Source of the DNA: Streptomyces rapamycinicus NRRL 5491
GTDB lineage: Bacteria; Actinomycetota; Actinomycetes; Streptomycetales; Streptomycetaceae
Direction of reading: 5' to 3'
DNA length: 64,000 nt
Assembly: GCF_024298965.1 (NCBI RefSeq)
Contig: NZ_CP085193.1
Location: forward strand, 8,866,001 to 8,930,000
Shown: positions 8,004-15,764 of the stretch, in pieces
How the letters are laid out: each line of letters starts with the position of its first letter
How positions within the stretch are numbered: the first letter of the stretch is position 1
The notes under the pieces: model-generated
What the model saw: only the letters and a program-made list of their open reading frames with translations
Databases searched by the model: none
Told to the model about the DNA's origin: nothing
Program-made: the position numbers and the translations under genes

Positions 8004-8876
8004 CCGGTCGGGGCGGCGGCGCGCGGTGGCCGCGGTCACCCCGATCACGCACACCGCCATGCCCGCGAGGGCCGTCCACCCGGGCGCGTCCCCGAACATC
8101 GCGTACGCCCACACCAGCGTGGTCGGGGGTGTGAGGTAGATCAGCGCGCTGGTGCGGGTGACGCCGTTGCGGCGCAGGCTCAGCCAGTAGAAGCCGTAGC
8201 CGCCGACCGTGGAGAGCAGCACCGTCCAGACCACCGCGGCCCAGAAACCCCCGCCCGCCGGGGGCGCGGCATGGCCCCCGGCCACGGCGACCCCGGTGAA
8301 CAGCACGGCGCTGACCAGGCAGTGCAGCGGTATGGCGTCCACGGGGTCGAGCGGTGCCCGCACCCTGCGTTCGAGGAAGCTCGCGGCCAGCAGCGCCGCC
8401 ATGGCGGCGAAGGGCAGCCCGTACGCCCACGCCGGGGCGGCCGGACCCGCCGACAGATCGCCCTGGACGACGAGCGCGACCCCGCCGAGGCCGATGGCCA
8501 GCCCCGCCCACTGGCGCGGGCTGACCGTCTCCCCGAGCAGCCGCCCGGCCAGCGCGCCCGCCGCGAGCGGCTGCAACGCGGCGATCAGCGCGGCGGTGCC
8601 GGACGGCACGCCGAGCCCGACCGACCAGACGATTCCGCCGAGGTAGCCGCCCTGCGAAAGCGCTCCGATCACCGCCTGCTCGGCCACGGCGCGCGGGCGC
8701 AGTCTGCGGCGCCTCAGCAGCGCCCAGGCGCCGCCCAGGACCGCCGCCGCGGCGAGGAAGCGCCACATCAGCAGGGTGTCGGCGGCGGCCTCCCGCGTGC
8801 CGAGCTCGGCTCCGATGAAGCCGGAGCTCCACATCACGACGAGGCCGATGGCGGTGACGGCGGCGCTGACGGGCAT
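7941..8876 (-). CDS. EamA/DMT-family transporter
   Basis: A 311-residue integral membrane protein of the drug/metabolite transporter superfamily with ten predicted helices in two EamA repeats. Marks include MWSSGFIGAELG in helix 1, the LQPLAAGALAGRLLGE segment, and LTPPTTLVWAYAMFG in the second repeat. The family exports amino acids, nucleobases or drugs; the substrate here is not known. ATG 8876 is preceded by GCGAGGAC. It is divergent from a TetR gene with a palindromic operator between them, so the likely arrangement is an efflux pump repressed by its neighbour and induced by its substrate. Confidence 0.85.
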   Translation of the reverse strand: MPVSAAVTAIGLVVMWSSGFIGAELGTREAAADTLLMWRFLAAAAVLGGAWALLRRRRLRPRAVAEQAVIGALSQGGYLGGIVWSVGLGVPSGTAALIAALQPLAAGALAGRLLGETVSPRQWAGLAIGLGGVALVVQGDLSAGPAAPAWAYGLPFAAMAALLAASFLERRVRAPLDPVDAIPLHCLVSAVLFTGVAVAGGHAAPPAGGGFWAAVVWTVLLSTVGGYGFYWLSLRRNGVTRTSALIYLTPPTTLVWAYAMFGDAPGWTALAGMAVCVIGVTAATARRRPDRSAQLAEDPVRDRAVSRVPAE

Positions 8877-8940
8877 GGGGTCCTCGCTCTGGTCTTGGCT
8901 ACCTGGTCGGGCTGTCCGGCCGGGACTGCGAATCGACTCC

Positions 8941-8996
8941 GGGTATACCGGTCTGTTTACTCCCTCATCCACTAGACTAAACAGATCGGTATACCC
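8941..8996. promoter_or_regulatory. TetR-type operator between divergent transporter and regulator
   Basis: A long inverted repeat has 19-bp arms, GGGTATACCGGTCTGTTTA at 8941-8959 and TAAACAGATCGGTATACCC at 8978-8996, with one mismatch and an 18-bp spacer. Each arm also holds the palindrome GGTATACC. It fills the intergenic region between EamA and TetR and probably binds the TetR product at both promoters. Confidence 0.75.
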
Positions 8997-9025
8997 CTCC
9001 GTCAACCCCAGGAGGCGATCGGGGC

Positions 9026-9670
9026 ATGGAAACGCGGACGGATGTGCTCACCCCCGCCGGGCGCCGCATCCTCGACACCGCCGCCGAGCTGTTCTACGGG
9101 CAGGGGATCAACGCGGTCGGCGTGGATCTGATCGCCCAGCGCGCCGGAGTCACCAAGAAGACGCTGTACGACCGCTTCGGCTCCAAGGAGGCGCTGGTCA
9201 CCGCGTATCTGCGGGAGCGCGATGAACGGTGGCGGGCATGGCTCACCGCCGAGGTCGAGAAGTCGCCCCCGGCGGATCGCGCCCTCGCCACGTTCGACGC
9301 GCTCGCGGAGTGGGTGCGCCGTGAGAACCCGCGCGGCTGCGGCTTCGTCAACGCGGCGGCCGAACTGCCGGACGCCGGGCATCCGGCCCGGCGGGTGATC
9401 GCCGACCAGAAGCGCTGGCTGCGGGGCTATCTGCGGCAGCTGTGCGAGGAGGCGGGCGTGGCGGCCCCCGACGAACCGGCGGACGAGCTGCTGCTGCTCC
9501 ACGAGGGGGCCACGGTGCTGAACGGGCTCTCGGTGGTCACCGATCCGGTCGCCACCGCGCGTGAGCTGGCCCGACGGGCGCTGGAGCGGCCCTGGCGGAC
9601 TGACCCGGGCGCGTCGCCCGGGGCGTCGCTTGACCTTGAGCGCGCTCAAAACCGTACGTTCCCCGCATGA
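9026..9670 (+). CDS. TetR/AcrR-family transcriptional regulator
   Basis: A 214-residue regulator. Its N-terminal helix-turn-helix (about residues 10-57) is classic: RILDTAAELFYGQG, then LIAQRAGVTKKTLYDRFGSKEAL. The C-terminal half is the ligand-binding and dimerisation domain. It probably represses itself and the divergent EamA transporter through the operator at 8941-8996. ATG 9026 is preceded by CAGGAGGCGATC. The stop codon overlaps the ATG of the following SDR gene by 4 bp, but that gene has its own strong promoter inside this gene's 3' end. Confidence 0.9.
   Translation: METRTDVLTPAGRRILDTAAELFYGQGINAVGVDLIAQRAGVTKKTLYDRFGSKEALVTAYLRERDERWRAWLTAEVEKSPPADRALATFDALAEWVRRENPRGCGFVNAAAELPDAGHPARRVIADQKRWLRGYLRQLCEEAGVAAPDEPADELLLLHEGATVLNGLSVVTDPVATARELARRALERPWRTDPGASPGASLDLERAQNRTFPA
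9630..9660 (+). promoter_or_regulatory. MerR-type promoter with 19-bp spacer driving the SDR gene
   Basis: -35 TTGACC (9630-9635), exactly 19 bp, -10 TACGTT (9655-9660). The spacer opens with the dyad TTGAGCGCGCTCAA (9636-9649). An overlong 19-20 bp spacer with a central dyad is the hallmark of MerR/SoxR-activated promoters. The SDR start is 6 bp after the -10, so its transcript is probably leaderless. No MerR gene is present nearby. Confidence 0.7.
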
Positions 9671-10629
9671 CGACCAAACAGCATGCGATCGGCTCCGGTT
9701 TCGGGGTACGCAGTACGACCGGTGACGTCCTCGCGGGCATCGACCTGTCCGGGCAGCTCGCACTTGTGACCGGGGGTTATTCGGGGCTCGGGCTGGAGAC
9801 GACACGGGCTCTCGCCGGTGCGGGGGCCCACGTCGTCGTGCCCGCGCGGCGGCCTGCGACCGCCGTCGAGGCGCTTGGCGGGATCGAGGGCGCGGAGGTC
9901 GCCGAGCTGGATCTCGCGGACCTGGGCAGCGTCCGGGCCTTCGCGGAGGAATTCCTCGCGTCCGGGCGCGATATCGACATTCTGATCAACAACGCCGGGA
10001 TCATGGCCGCGCCCGAAACCCGGGTGGGCCCCGGCTGGGAGGCCCAGTTCGCCATCAACCACCTGGGGCACTACGCCCTGACCAACCGGCTGTGGCCCGC
10101 CATCGCCCGTGGCGGCGCACGCGTGGTGTCCGTCTCCTCCAATGGGCATCAGCTCTCGGACATCCACTGGGACGACCCGCACTTCGAGCGGCACGCGTAC
10201 GACAAGTGGCAGGCGTATGGGCAGGCGAAGACGGCCAACGCCCTGTTCGCGCTGCGCCTCGACGCGCTGGGTCGGAACACCGGTGTGCGGGCGTTCTCCG
10301 TGCACCCCGGCACGATCGCCACCCAGTTGGGGCGCCACATGTCCCCGGAGGAGCTGGCGGAGCTGAGTGGGACGATCGAGGCCAGCCCCACCAACGTCGG
10401 CTGGAAGGCACCCGAGGAGGGGGCGGCGACCCAGGTCTGGGCGGCGACCTCGCCGCGGCTCGCGGGCATGGGCGGGGTGTACTGCGAGGACTGCGACATC
10501 GCCGGGCCCGCGTCGGAGGGAACCGAACTGGGCAGTGGTGTGAGCGCCTGGGTCACCGATCCGGAGCGGGCCGCGCGGCTGTGGGCGCTGTCGGCCGAGC
10601 TCACGGGCGTCGATGCCTTCGCCGGGTAG
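9667..10629 (+). CDS. Classical SDR-family NAD(P)-dependent oxidoreductase
   Basis: A 320-residue short-chain dehydrogenase/reductase of the retinol-dehydrogenase-like type. The cofactor motif TGGYSGLG lies near residues 37-44, NNAG near 110, the SVSS serine motif near 155 and the catalytic pair YGQAK near 185. It is therefore a complete active site. The first ~25 residues (KQHAIGSGFGVRSTTGDV) match the start seen in many actinobacterial members. The substrate is unknown. Expression probably depends on a MerR-family activator, to judge by the promoter at 9630-9660. A MarR gene follows after 56 bp. Confidence 0.88.
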   Translation: MTTKQHAIGSGFGVRSTTGDVLAGIDLSGQLALVTGGYSGLGLETTRALAGAGAHVVVPARRPATAVEALGGIEGAEVAELDLADLGSVRAFAEEFLASGRDIDILINNAGIMAAPETRVGPGWEAQFAINHLGHYALTNRLWPAIARGGARVVSVSSNGHQLSDIHWDDPHFERHAYDKWQAYGQAKTANALFALRLDALGRNTGVRAFSVHPGTIATQLGRHMSPEELAELSGTIEASPTNVGWKAPEEGAATQVWAATSPRLAGMGGVYCEDCDIAGPASEGTELGSGVSAWVTDPERAARLWALSAELTGVDAFAG

Positions 10630-10643
10630 GTAGACAGTCCAGC

Positions 10644-10665
10644 CTGTTCAGTTTGAACTGGACAG
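10644..10665. promoter_or_regulatory. MarR-type operator
   Basis: Imperfect 22-bp palindrome with 10-bp arms CTGTTCAGTT (10644-10653) and AACTGGACAG (10656-10665), separated by TG, with one mismatch. A further CTGAACTG follows at 10667-10674. It lies just before the marR start, as expected for autorepression. Confidence 0.65.
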
Positions 10666-10685
10666 CCTGAACTGAAGGAAATATC

Positions 10686-11144
10686 GTGCGGGGCATGGCA
10701 GAGACCCCTGGCGGCATGTCCGCGTCCGCCGTGCGCGCCGCGCATGAGATCCGCGTGGTAGTCGGCCGGCTGCGGCGCCGGATCAAGGAGACGTACGACC
10801 TCGAGGAACTCACCCCCTCGCAGACGTCCGTGCTCAGCAGGCTCAGCAAGGAGGGCCCCGCCTCGGCCAGCGCGCTGGCGGCGGCCGAGCGCGTACGGCC
10901 GCAGTCCATGGCGGCCACGCTCGCCGCCCTGGACGAGCGCGGGCTGATCCAGCGGCGCCCCGATCCCGGCGACGGGCGGCGGCAGCTGGTCTCGGTGAGC
11001 GAGACCGGCGGCGCCTTCCTGGCCGACAAGCGGCGGGCGGGCGAGGAATGGCTCGCCCGGGCCCTGGAGAGCGGCTATACCGAAGCGGAACGGGAGGCCA
11101 TCCTCGAGGCGCTGGCCCTGCTGGACCGGCTCAGCCGCACATGA
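10686..11144 (+). CDS. MarR-family transcriptional regulator
   Basis: A 152-residue winged-helix regulator. The family layout is visible: N-terminal dimer helix (AHEIRVVVGRLRRRI), LTPSQTSVLSRLSKEGP recognition region, and the wing DPGDGRRQLVSVSETG. It probably binds the palindrome just upstream and controls the MFS gene it overlaps, responding to a small phenolic or drug-like ligand as is common in the family. GTG 10686 is chosen because GAAGGA stands 7 bp before it; ATG 10695 is the alternative. Its stop overlaps the MFS start by 4 bp (ATGA). Confidence 0.9.
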   Translation: MRGMAETPGGMSASAVRAAHEIRVVVGRLRRRIKETYDLEELTPSQTSVLSRLSKEGPASASALAAAERVRPQSMAATLAALDERGLIQRRPDPGDGRRQLVSVSETGGAFLADKRRAGEEWLARALESGYTEAEREAILEALALLDRLSRT

Positions 11145-12577
11145 TCGAGCGGCTGACACGACGAAAGGGCAGCGCGGACGCGAGGAGCGCCTTCGACCGG
11201 AGGCTGCTCGCGCCGATGATGCTGGGTTCGGTACTGAACCCGGTCAACTCCTCCATCATCTCGGTGTCGTTGGTGCCGATCGGCGCCGCGTTCGGGGCAC
11301 CGCCGTCGCAGACGGCCTGGCTGGTCTCCGCGCTCTATCTGGCCACCTCGATAGGCCAGCCGGTCATGGGCCGGCTGATCGACCTCTACGGGCCGCGCCG
11401 CCTCTTCCTCGCCGGGGCGACCCTGACGGGGATCGCGGGGCTGATCGGACTGTTCGCCCCGAACCTGGGGACGCTGATCGTCGCGCGGGTGGTGCTCGGG
11501 TTCGGCACCTGCGCGGGCTATCCGGCCTCGATGTACCTCATCCGCGGCGAGGCCCGGCGGACCGGCCAGGAGAGCCCCGCCGGGATCCTCGCCACGCTCG
11601 CGGTCGCCAGCCAGACCATCGCGGTCATCGGGCCGCCCCTGGGCGGACTGCTGATCGGGCTGGGCGGCTGGCGCAGCACGTTCGCCGTCAACATCCCGCT
11701 GGCGGTGGCCGGTCTGATCCTCGGCGTCCGGCGTCTGCCGAAGGACCGGCCCCCGGCGGAACGCACCGGCGAGCGCGTCCGGCTGGATCTGATCGGCATG
11801 GGGCTGTTCGCCGCGATGCTCGTCTCGCTGCTGCTGTTCCTGATGGAGCCGCGAGCCGACCGGTGGTATCTGCCGGTGCTGATGGCGGTGGCGGCGGCCG
11901 GGTTCGCGGTGCGGGAGCTGCGGGTGACCGAGCCGTTCATCGATCTGCGGGTCTTCGGCGGCAATCTGCCCCTGCTGCTCACCTACGCCCGCGCGCTCCT
12001 GCTCTCCGTCGTCTTGTACGTCTTTCTGTACGGCTACACCCAGTGGCTCCAGGACGGCCGGGGGCTGACGGCCTCACAGGCGGGGCTCGCCCAACTGCCC
12101 CTGTTCCTGACCGGTATCGCGGTGTCCACCGCCACCGGCCGCCGCGCCGCCGTACGCGGCAAGCTGCTGGTGGGGGCCGTGGGGCAGATCGTCGCCTGCG
12201 CCCTGCTGCTCCAGCTCCAGCCGCACAGCGCGATATGGCTGCTGATCGTCATCGGGCTCGTCTTCGGCGTACCGCAGGGGCTGATCAACCTCGCCCTGCA
12301 GAACGCGGTGTACCACCAGGCCGATCCGGAGCGGATGGGCTCCTCGGCGGGGCTGCTCCGCACCTTCTTCTACCTCGGCGCGATCGTCGCCTCCAGCGCC
12401 GATGGCGTCTTCTTCGGCGCCCGCGCCGACACCGGTGGGCTGCACGGCCTGGCCTGGTTCATGCTCGCCGTCACCGGCCTGTGCCTGGCGCTGACGCTCG
12501 CGGACCGCTCGCTGGGCCGTATCGGTGCCGACGATTCCTCTTCTTCTTCCTCTTCCGCGCAACGAAAGGCTTCATGA
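11141..12577 (+). CDS. MFS drug/metabolite exporter, 14-TM type
   Basis: A 478-residue major facilitator of the DHA2-like type. It has about 14 hydrophobic helices, the motif-A loop GRLIDLYGPRRLF near residue 90 and the motif-C region PPLGGLLIGLGGWRSTF. It probably exports a compound sensed by the MarR gene with which it is translationally coupled. The start is ATG 11141, inside the marR stop; the longer upstream frame is only marR sequence. The C-terminus ends in seven serines encoded by a pyrimidine-only tract (about 12537-12556), unusual for this GC-rich genome. The next gene starts 1 bp after its stop. Confidence 0.87.
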   Translation: MIERLTRRKGSADARSAFDRRLLAPMMLGSVLNPVNSSIISVSLVPIGAAFGAPPSQTAWLVSALYLATSIGQPVMGRLIDLYGPRRLFLAGATLTGIAGLIGLFAPNLGTLIVARVVLGFGTCAGYPASMYLIRGEARRTGQESPAGILATLAVASQTIAVIGPPLGGLLIGLGGWRSTFAVNIPLAVAGLILGVRRLPKDRPPAERTGERVRLDLIGMGLFAAMLVSLLLFLMEPRADRWYLPVLMAVAAAGFAVRELRVTEPFIDLRVFGGNLPLLLTYARALLLSVVLYVFLYGYTQWLQDGRGLTASQAGLAQLPLFLTGIAVSTATGRRAAVRGKLLVGAVGQIVACALLLQLQPHSAIWLLIVIGLVFGVPQGLINLALQNAVYHQADPERMGSSAGLLRTFFYLGAIVASSADGVFFGARADTGGLHGLAWFMLAVTGLCLALTLADRSLGRIGADDSSSSSSSAQRKAS

Positions 12578-12578
12578 C

Positions 12579-13142
12579 ATGAACATGAACGCGAACAAGA
12601 CGGCTCTGCTCGTGATGGACGTCCAGGAGGGCATCGTGGCCCGCGTCCAGGACCCGGACTATGTGCCCCGCGTGAGCCGCGCGGCCGACGCGGCCCGCAA
12701 CGCAGGAATCCCCGTCGTGTACGTCGCCATCGGCTTCCGCTCCGGCCGTCCCGAGGGCTCGGCCCGCAACAAGATCGTCGGCTCCCTGCCGCCGGGTCTC
12801 TACACCGAGGACGACCCCAAGATCGCCATCCACGCCGGTGTGGCGCCCCGGCCGGACGAGGTCGTGGTCACCAAGCGGCGGGTCAGCGCGTTCGCCGGCA
12901 GTGACCTGGACGTGGTACTGCGGTCAGGCGACATCACCCATCTCGTCCTGACCGGCGTCGCGACCAGCGGCGTCGTCCTGTCCACCCTGCGCCAGGCCGC
13001 CGACCTCGACTTCCGGCTCACGGTGCTGTCCGACGCCTGCTACGACCCGGACCCGGAGGTCCACCGGCTGCTCATCGAGAAGGTGTTTCCGTCGCAGGCC
13101 GAGCTCATGACGGTGGAGGAGTGGGTCAAGGCAGCGGGCTGA
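12579..13142 (+). CDS. Isochorismatase-fold hydrolase lacking the nucleophilic Cys
   Basis: A 187-residue member of the isochorismatase/nicotinamidase superfamily. The catalytic Asp (VMDVQ, D14) and Lys (VVTKRR, K99) are present. At the position of the nucleophilic Cys, however, the sequence reads TSGVVLST, with Val132 where Cys is expected. Isochorismatases proper also lack this Cys, whereas amidohydrolases need it, so a non-thiol mechanism or a non-catalytic role is likely. It is the third gene of the marR-MFS operon, which suggests that the regulator senses, the MFS exports and this protein modifies the same kind of small molecule. The function is otherwise unknown. Confidence 0.83.
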   Translation: MNMNANKTALLVMDVQEGIVARVQDPDYVPRVSRAADAARNAGIPVVYVAIGFRSGRPEGSARNKIVGSLPPGLYTEDDPKIAIHAGVAPRPDEVVVTKRRVSAFAGSDLDVVLRSGDITHLVLTGVATSGVVLSTLRQAADLDFRLTVLSDACYDPDPEVHRLLIEKVFPSQAELMTVEEWVKAAG

Positions 13143-13668
13143 GCGGCTTTGGGGCTGAGGCATCCTGCTCCGGGCCGACACTCGGGTTGCCCGGCCAGGT
13201 CGGGTGCGGCGCCGTTTCGCGCCTTCGGCGCATTTGAGCATGGGTCGGTGGGTGGGGGCCCGGCCCTCGTCGCCGGGCGCCGGGCCGGTGGGGGCGGGGC
13301 CCGGCGGCGGCGTCCGTGCTCGGGGGCCAGGGTCGTTGCCGGGCTGGCGGGGCGATGGGGGATCGGGGCCGGACCGGCTTCCGGATGGCCCCGTGGTGGG
13401 GTACCCCTCGCCGAATTGCTTGACAAATTAGTTGCTTCAGATCAAGCGTTTTTTGCAGGGGTATCCGGAGAGGCCCGGGTCCCCGCCGGTCCGCACTCCG
13501 GATTCGGACGCTTCTGCCGCGTCGCCGAGCCGCCACGGCTCCAACACCCCACCGGCCCGGCGGTCGGCGGCGGCGCCTCGCCCCCCACCTCCGGACCCAT
13601 GCTCAAAAAGCCACCCCGCTTCGGTAAGCGGCGCCCATGCGCACAGTGGCCGGCCCGACCCGGAAACC
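13143..13668. other. 526-bp intergenic region with AT-rich dyad and long-range inverted repeat
   Basis: No credible gene. Two features stand out. First, an AT-rich island near 13412-13455 contains a perfect TTGACA (13420-13425) within the dyad GCTTGA (13418-13423) N18 TCAAGC (13442-13447). Second, TTTGAGCATGGGTC near 13231 recurs inverted as GACCCATGCTCAAA near 13596, about 365 bp away. The right part can act as terminator space for the convergent udh gene. No function is proven. Confidence 0.5.
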
Positions 13669-14478
13669 TCAACGCGGCCAGATGGGCGGGTTGGTGCAGA
13701 ACGCGCCGCCGAGGTACTCGTGCTCGGGGTTGCCCGGCTCCAGTTCGCCCTGTTCGGCGATCAGCTTCGCGGCGTACGGCTCGGAGTCGTCCCTCGGCTC
13801 GTACCCCAGGGCCCGGGCCGAGGAGAGGTCCCACCACAGGCGGGTGTTGGCCGAGCTGCCGTAGACCGTCGTACAGCCCACGTTCTCCGCCGTAAGGGCG
13901 GCGTGGAGCAGCCGGGCGCCGTCCGCCGGGCTCATCCAGATGGACAGCATGCGGACCGTCGTCGGCTCGGGGAAGCAGGAGCCGATGCGGATGGCGACCG
14001 TCTCGACGCCGTGCTTTTCCCAGTAGAACGCGGCCAGGTCCTCGCCGAACGCCTTCGACACCCCGTAGTAGGTGTCGGGGCGGCGCGGGGCGTCGAGGGG
14101 GACGAGCGGGTCGTCCCCCACCGGGCGCGGGGTGAAGCCCACGACATGGTTGCTGGAGGCGAAGACGATCCGGCGGACCCCCGCCTCGCGCGCCGCCTCG
14201 TACACGTTGTACGTGCCCTCGATATTGGCCCGCAGGATCTTCTCGAACGGGGCTTCCAGGGAGATACCCGCGAGATGGATGATCGCGTCAACGCCCCGCA
14301 CGGCCTCGCGCAGGGCGTCCCGGTCGGACAGATCCGCGGTGATCGCGTCCGGCTCGCCCTCGATGGGGAGTTGGTCGAGCAGCCGCAGCTGGTATCCGTA
14401 CGGCGGCAGCAGCTCGCGCATCAAGGTGCCCATGCCGCCGGCGGCGCCGGTGAGGAGGACGGTGCGGGGAGCGGGCAT
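13669..14478 (-). CDS. udh: Uronate dehydrogenase (NAD-dependent)
   Basis: A 269-residue SDR that matches hexuronate dehydrogenases, which oxidise D-glucuronate or D-galacturonate to the aldarolactone. Visible parts: NAD motif GAAGGMG (residues 11-17), Asp35 at the end of strand 2 (NAD rather than NADP preference), FASSNHVVGF near 107-115, the catalytic YGVSK (Tyr138, Lys142), and IRIGSCFPEP. GGAGGAG precedes the ATG. It is divergent from a 5-dehydro-4-deoxyglucarate dehydratase gene across a mirrored promoter pair, which supports a role in uronate breakdown. The aldarate dehydratase that should act between the two is not in the window. Confidence 0.85.
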   Translation of the reverse strand: MPAPRTVLLTGAAGGMGTLMRELLPPYGYQLRLLDQLPIEGEPDAITADLSDRDALREAVRGVDAIIHLAGISLEAPFEKILRANIEGTYNVYEAAREAGVRRIVFASSNHVVGFTPRPVGDDPLVPLDAPRRPDTYYGVSKAFGEDLAAFYWEKHGVETVAIRIGSCFPEPTTVRMLSIWMSPADGARLLHAALTAENVGCTTVYGSSANTRLWWDLSSARALGYEPRDDSEPYAAKLIAEQGELEPGNPEHEYLGGAFCTNPPIWPR

Positions 14479-14576
14479 GGGCGGATCTCCTCCGGGGGTA
14501 TCGCGTTATGGGGTTATCGCGAAGGGGGCTATTGCGTATGTGGTTTTTGTTCATGTATGTGGTTCAGATTCATGGA

Positions 14577-14614
14577 CACCGTAAGGATCGGCGCATGGGC
14601 CGTCAAGGGCGGCG
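14577..14614 (-). promoter_or_regulatory. udh promoter, mirror copy of the kdgD promoter
   Basis: On the minus strand: -35 TTGACG (14601-14606), 16 bp, -10 TTACGG (14579-14584). The block is an imperfect inverted copy of the block at 14660-14697 that drives the divergent gene. Downstream toward udh lie repeated TGAAC/CATGAA motifs that could bind a shared regulator. Confidence 0.55.
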
Positions 14615-14659
14615 CGATGTCGGCGAATTCACCGTCGGGTGAGTGGCGTCACCCGGTTG

Positions 14660-14707
14660 GCGCCCTTGACCGGCGGCCGATGGCTGCCTTACGGTGAACC
14701 TGTTCAC
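14660..14707 (+). promoter_or_regulatory. kdgD promoter with GTGAAC-N2-GTTCAC operator
   Basis: -35 TTGACC (14666-14671), 17 bp, -10 TTACGG (14689-14694). A perfect palindrome GTGAACCTGTTCAC (14694-14707) covers the expected transcription start, so a repressor bound there would block initiation. GntR- and IclR-type genes at 18334 and 34559 are candidate binders. Confidence 0.6.
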
Positions 14708-14786
14708 GAATGTAGATGACGATCAGAAACGTGCACACGGCGTCGGTGGGTGACGGCGGGTCGGTGTACACGACAGGGAGAAGCCC

Positions 14787-15764
14787 GTGACCTCAGCTTC
14801 ACTCGCCGAGCGCCTTGACGGACTGCTGTTCTTCCCCGTGACCGCCTACGGTCCCGATGGCGCCCTGGACCTGGAGATCTACCGCGCGCACATCCGCGCC
14901 GGGATCGAGGCGGGGGCGGGCGCCGTCTTCGCGTGCTGCGGCACGGGCGAGTTCCACGCCCTGACGCCCGAGGAGTTCCACGACTGCGTCGCGGTCGCCG
15001 TGGAGGAGGCCGCCGGGCGGGTGCCGGTGGTCGCGGGCGCCGGATACGGGACCGCGCTGGCGATCCAGTACGCCAAGCTGGCCGAGCGGGCCGGTGCGGA
15101 CGGGCTGCTCGCCATGCCGCCGTATCTGGTCGTGGCCGATCAGGAAGGGCTGATCCGCCACTACAGCGCCCTCGCGGGCGCGACCGGCCTCGACATCATC
15201 GTCTACCAGCGGGACAACGCCGTCCTGGCCCCGGACTCCGTGGCCCGGCTCGCCAAGGTGCCCGGCATCATCGGCCTCAAGGACGGCATCGGCGACCTCG
15301 ACCTGATGCAGCGCGTCGTGAGCGCGGTGCGGGCCGACGCCCCCGACGAGGGGTTCCGCTACTTCAACGGGCTGCCGACCGCCGAGCTGACCGGCCTCGC
15401 CTACCGCGGCATCGGCGTGACGCTCTACTCCTCCGCCGTCTTCTGCTTCGTCCCCGAAGTCGCCCTCGCCTTCCACAAGGCGCTCATGACGGGCGACGAC
15501 GAGACCGCCAACAAGCTGCTGGACGGCTTCTACCGGCCGCTGGTCGAGCTCCGCAACCAGGGCCGCGGCTATGCGGTGTCGCTGGTCAAGGCCGGGGTCC
15601 GGCTGCGCGGGCTGGACGTCGGCGAGGTGCGGCCGCCGCTGAGCGAGCCCAGCCCCGCCCACGTCAAGGAGCTGGCCGAGCTGATCGAGCGCGGTATGGC
15701 GCTGGTCGGGGACGCGGACGGGGACGCGGACAAGGACGGGAACGGGGACGGGGAGGCGCGGTGA
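14787..15764 (+). CDS. kdgD: 5-dehydro-4-deoxyglucarate dehydratase (KdgD type, DapA family)
   Basis: A 325-residue (beta/alpha)8 class I aldolase-fold enzyme. KdgD decarboxylates and dehydrates 5-dehydro-4-deoxyglucarate to alpha-ketoglutaric semialdehyde, a late step of glucarate/galactarate catabolism. The Schiff-base Lys165 (GLKDGIGD) and catalytic Tyr140 (IIVYQRDN) are present, with the GTGEFH loop and the NGLPTAE and YSSAVFCFVPEVA segments typical of KdgD rather than DapA. GTG 14787 has AGGGAG 6 bp upstream. The last ~20 residues are a low-complexity Asp/Gly/Lys tail. The stop overlaps the GTG of the next gene, so the two are co-translated. Confidence 0.88.
   Translation: MTSASLAERLDGLLFFPVTAYGPDGALDLEIYRAHIRAGIEAGAGAVFACCGTGEFHALTPEEFHDCVAVAVEEAAGRVPVVAGAGYGTALAIQYAKLAERAGADGLLAMPPYLVVADQEGLIRHYSALAGATGLDIIVYQRDNAVLAPDSVARLAKVPGIIGLKDGIGDLDLMQRVVSAVRADAPDEGFRYFNGLPTAELTGLAYRGIGVTLYSSAVFCFVPEVALAFHKALMTGDDETANKLLDGFYRPLVELRNQGRGYAVSLVKAGVRLRGLDVGEVRPPLSEPSPAHVKELAELIERGMALVGDADGDADKDGNGDGEAR

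Noticed and set aside
14933..15760. 275-codon extension of the kdgD-coupled gene
   Set aside because: It is kdgD sequence out of frame and Arg/Gly-rich; GTG 15761 overlaps the kdgD stop in the usual coupled way.
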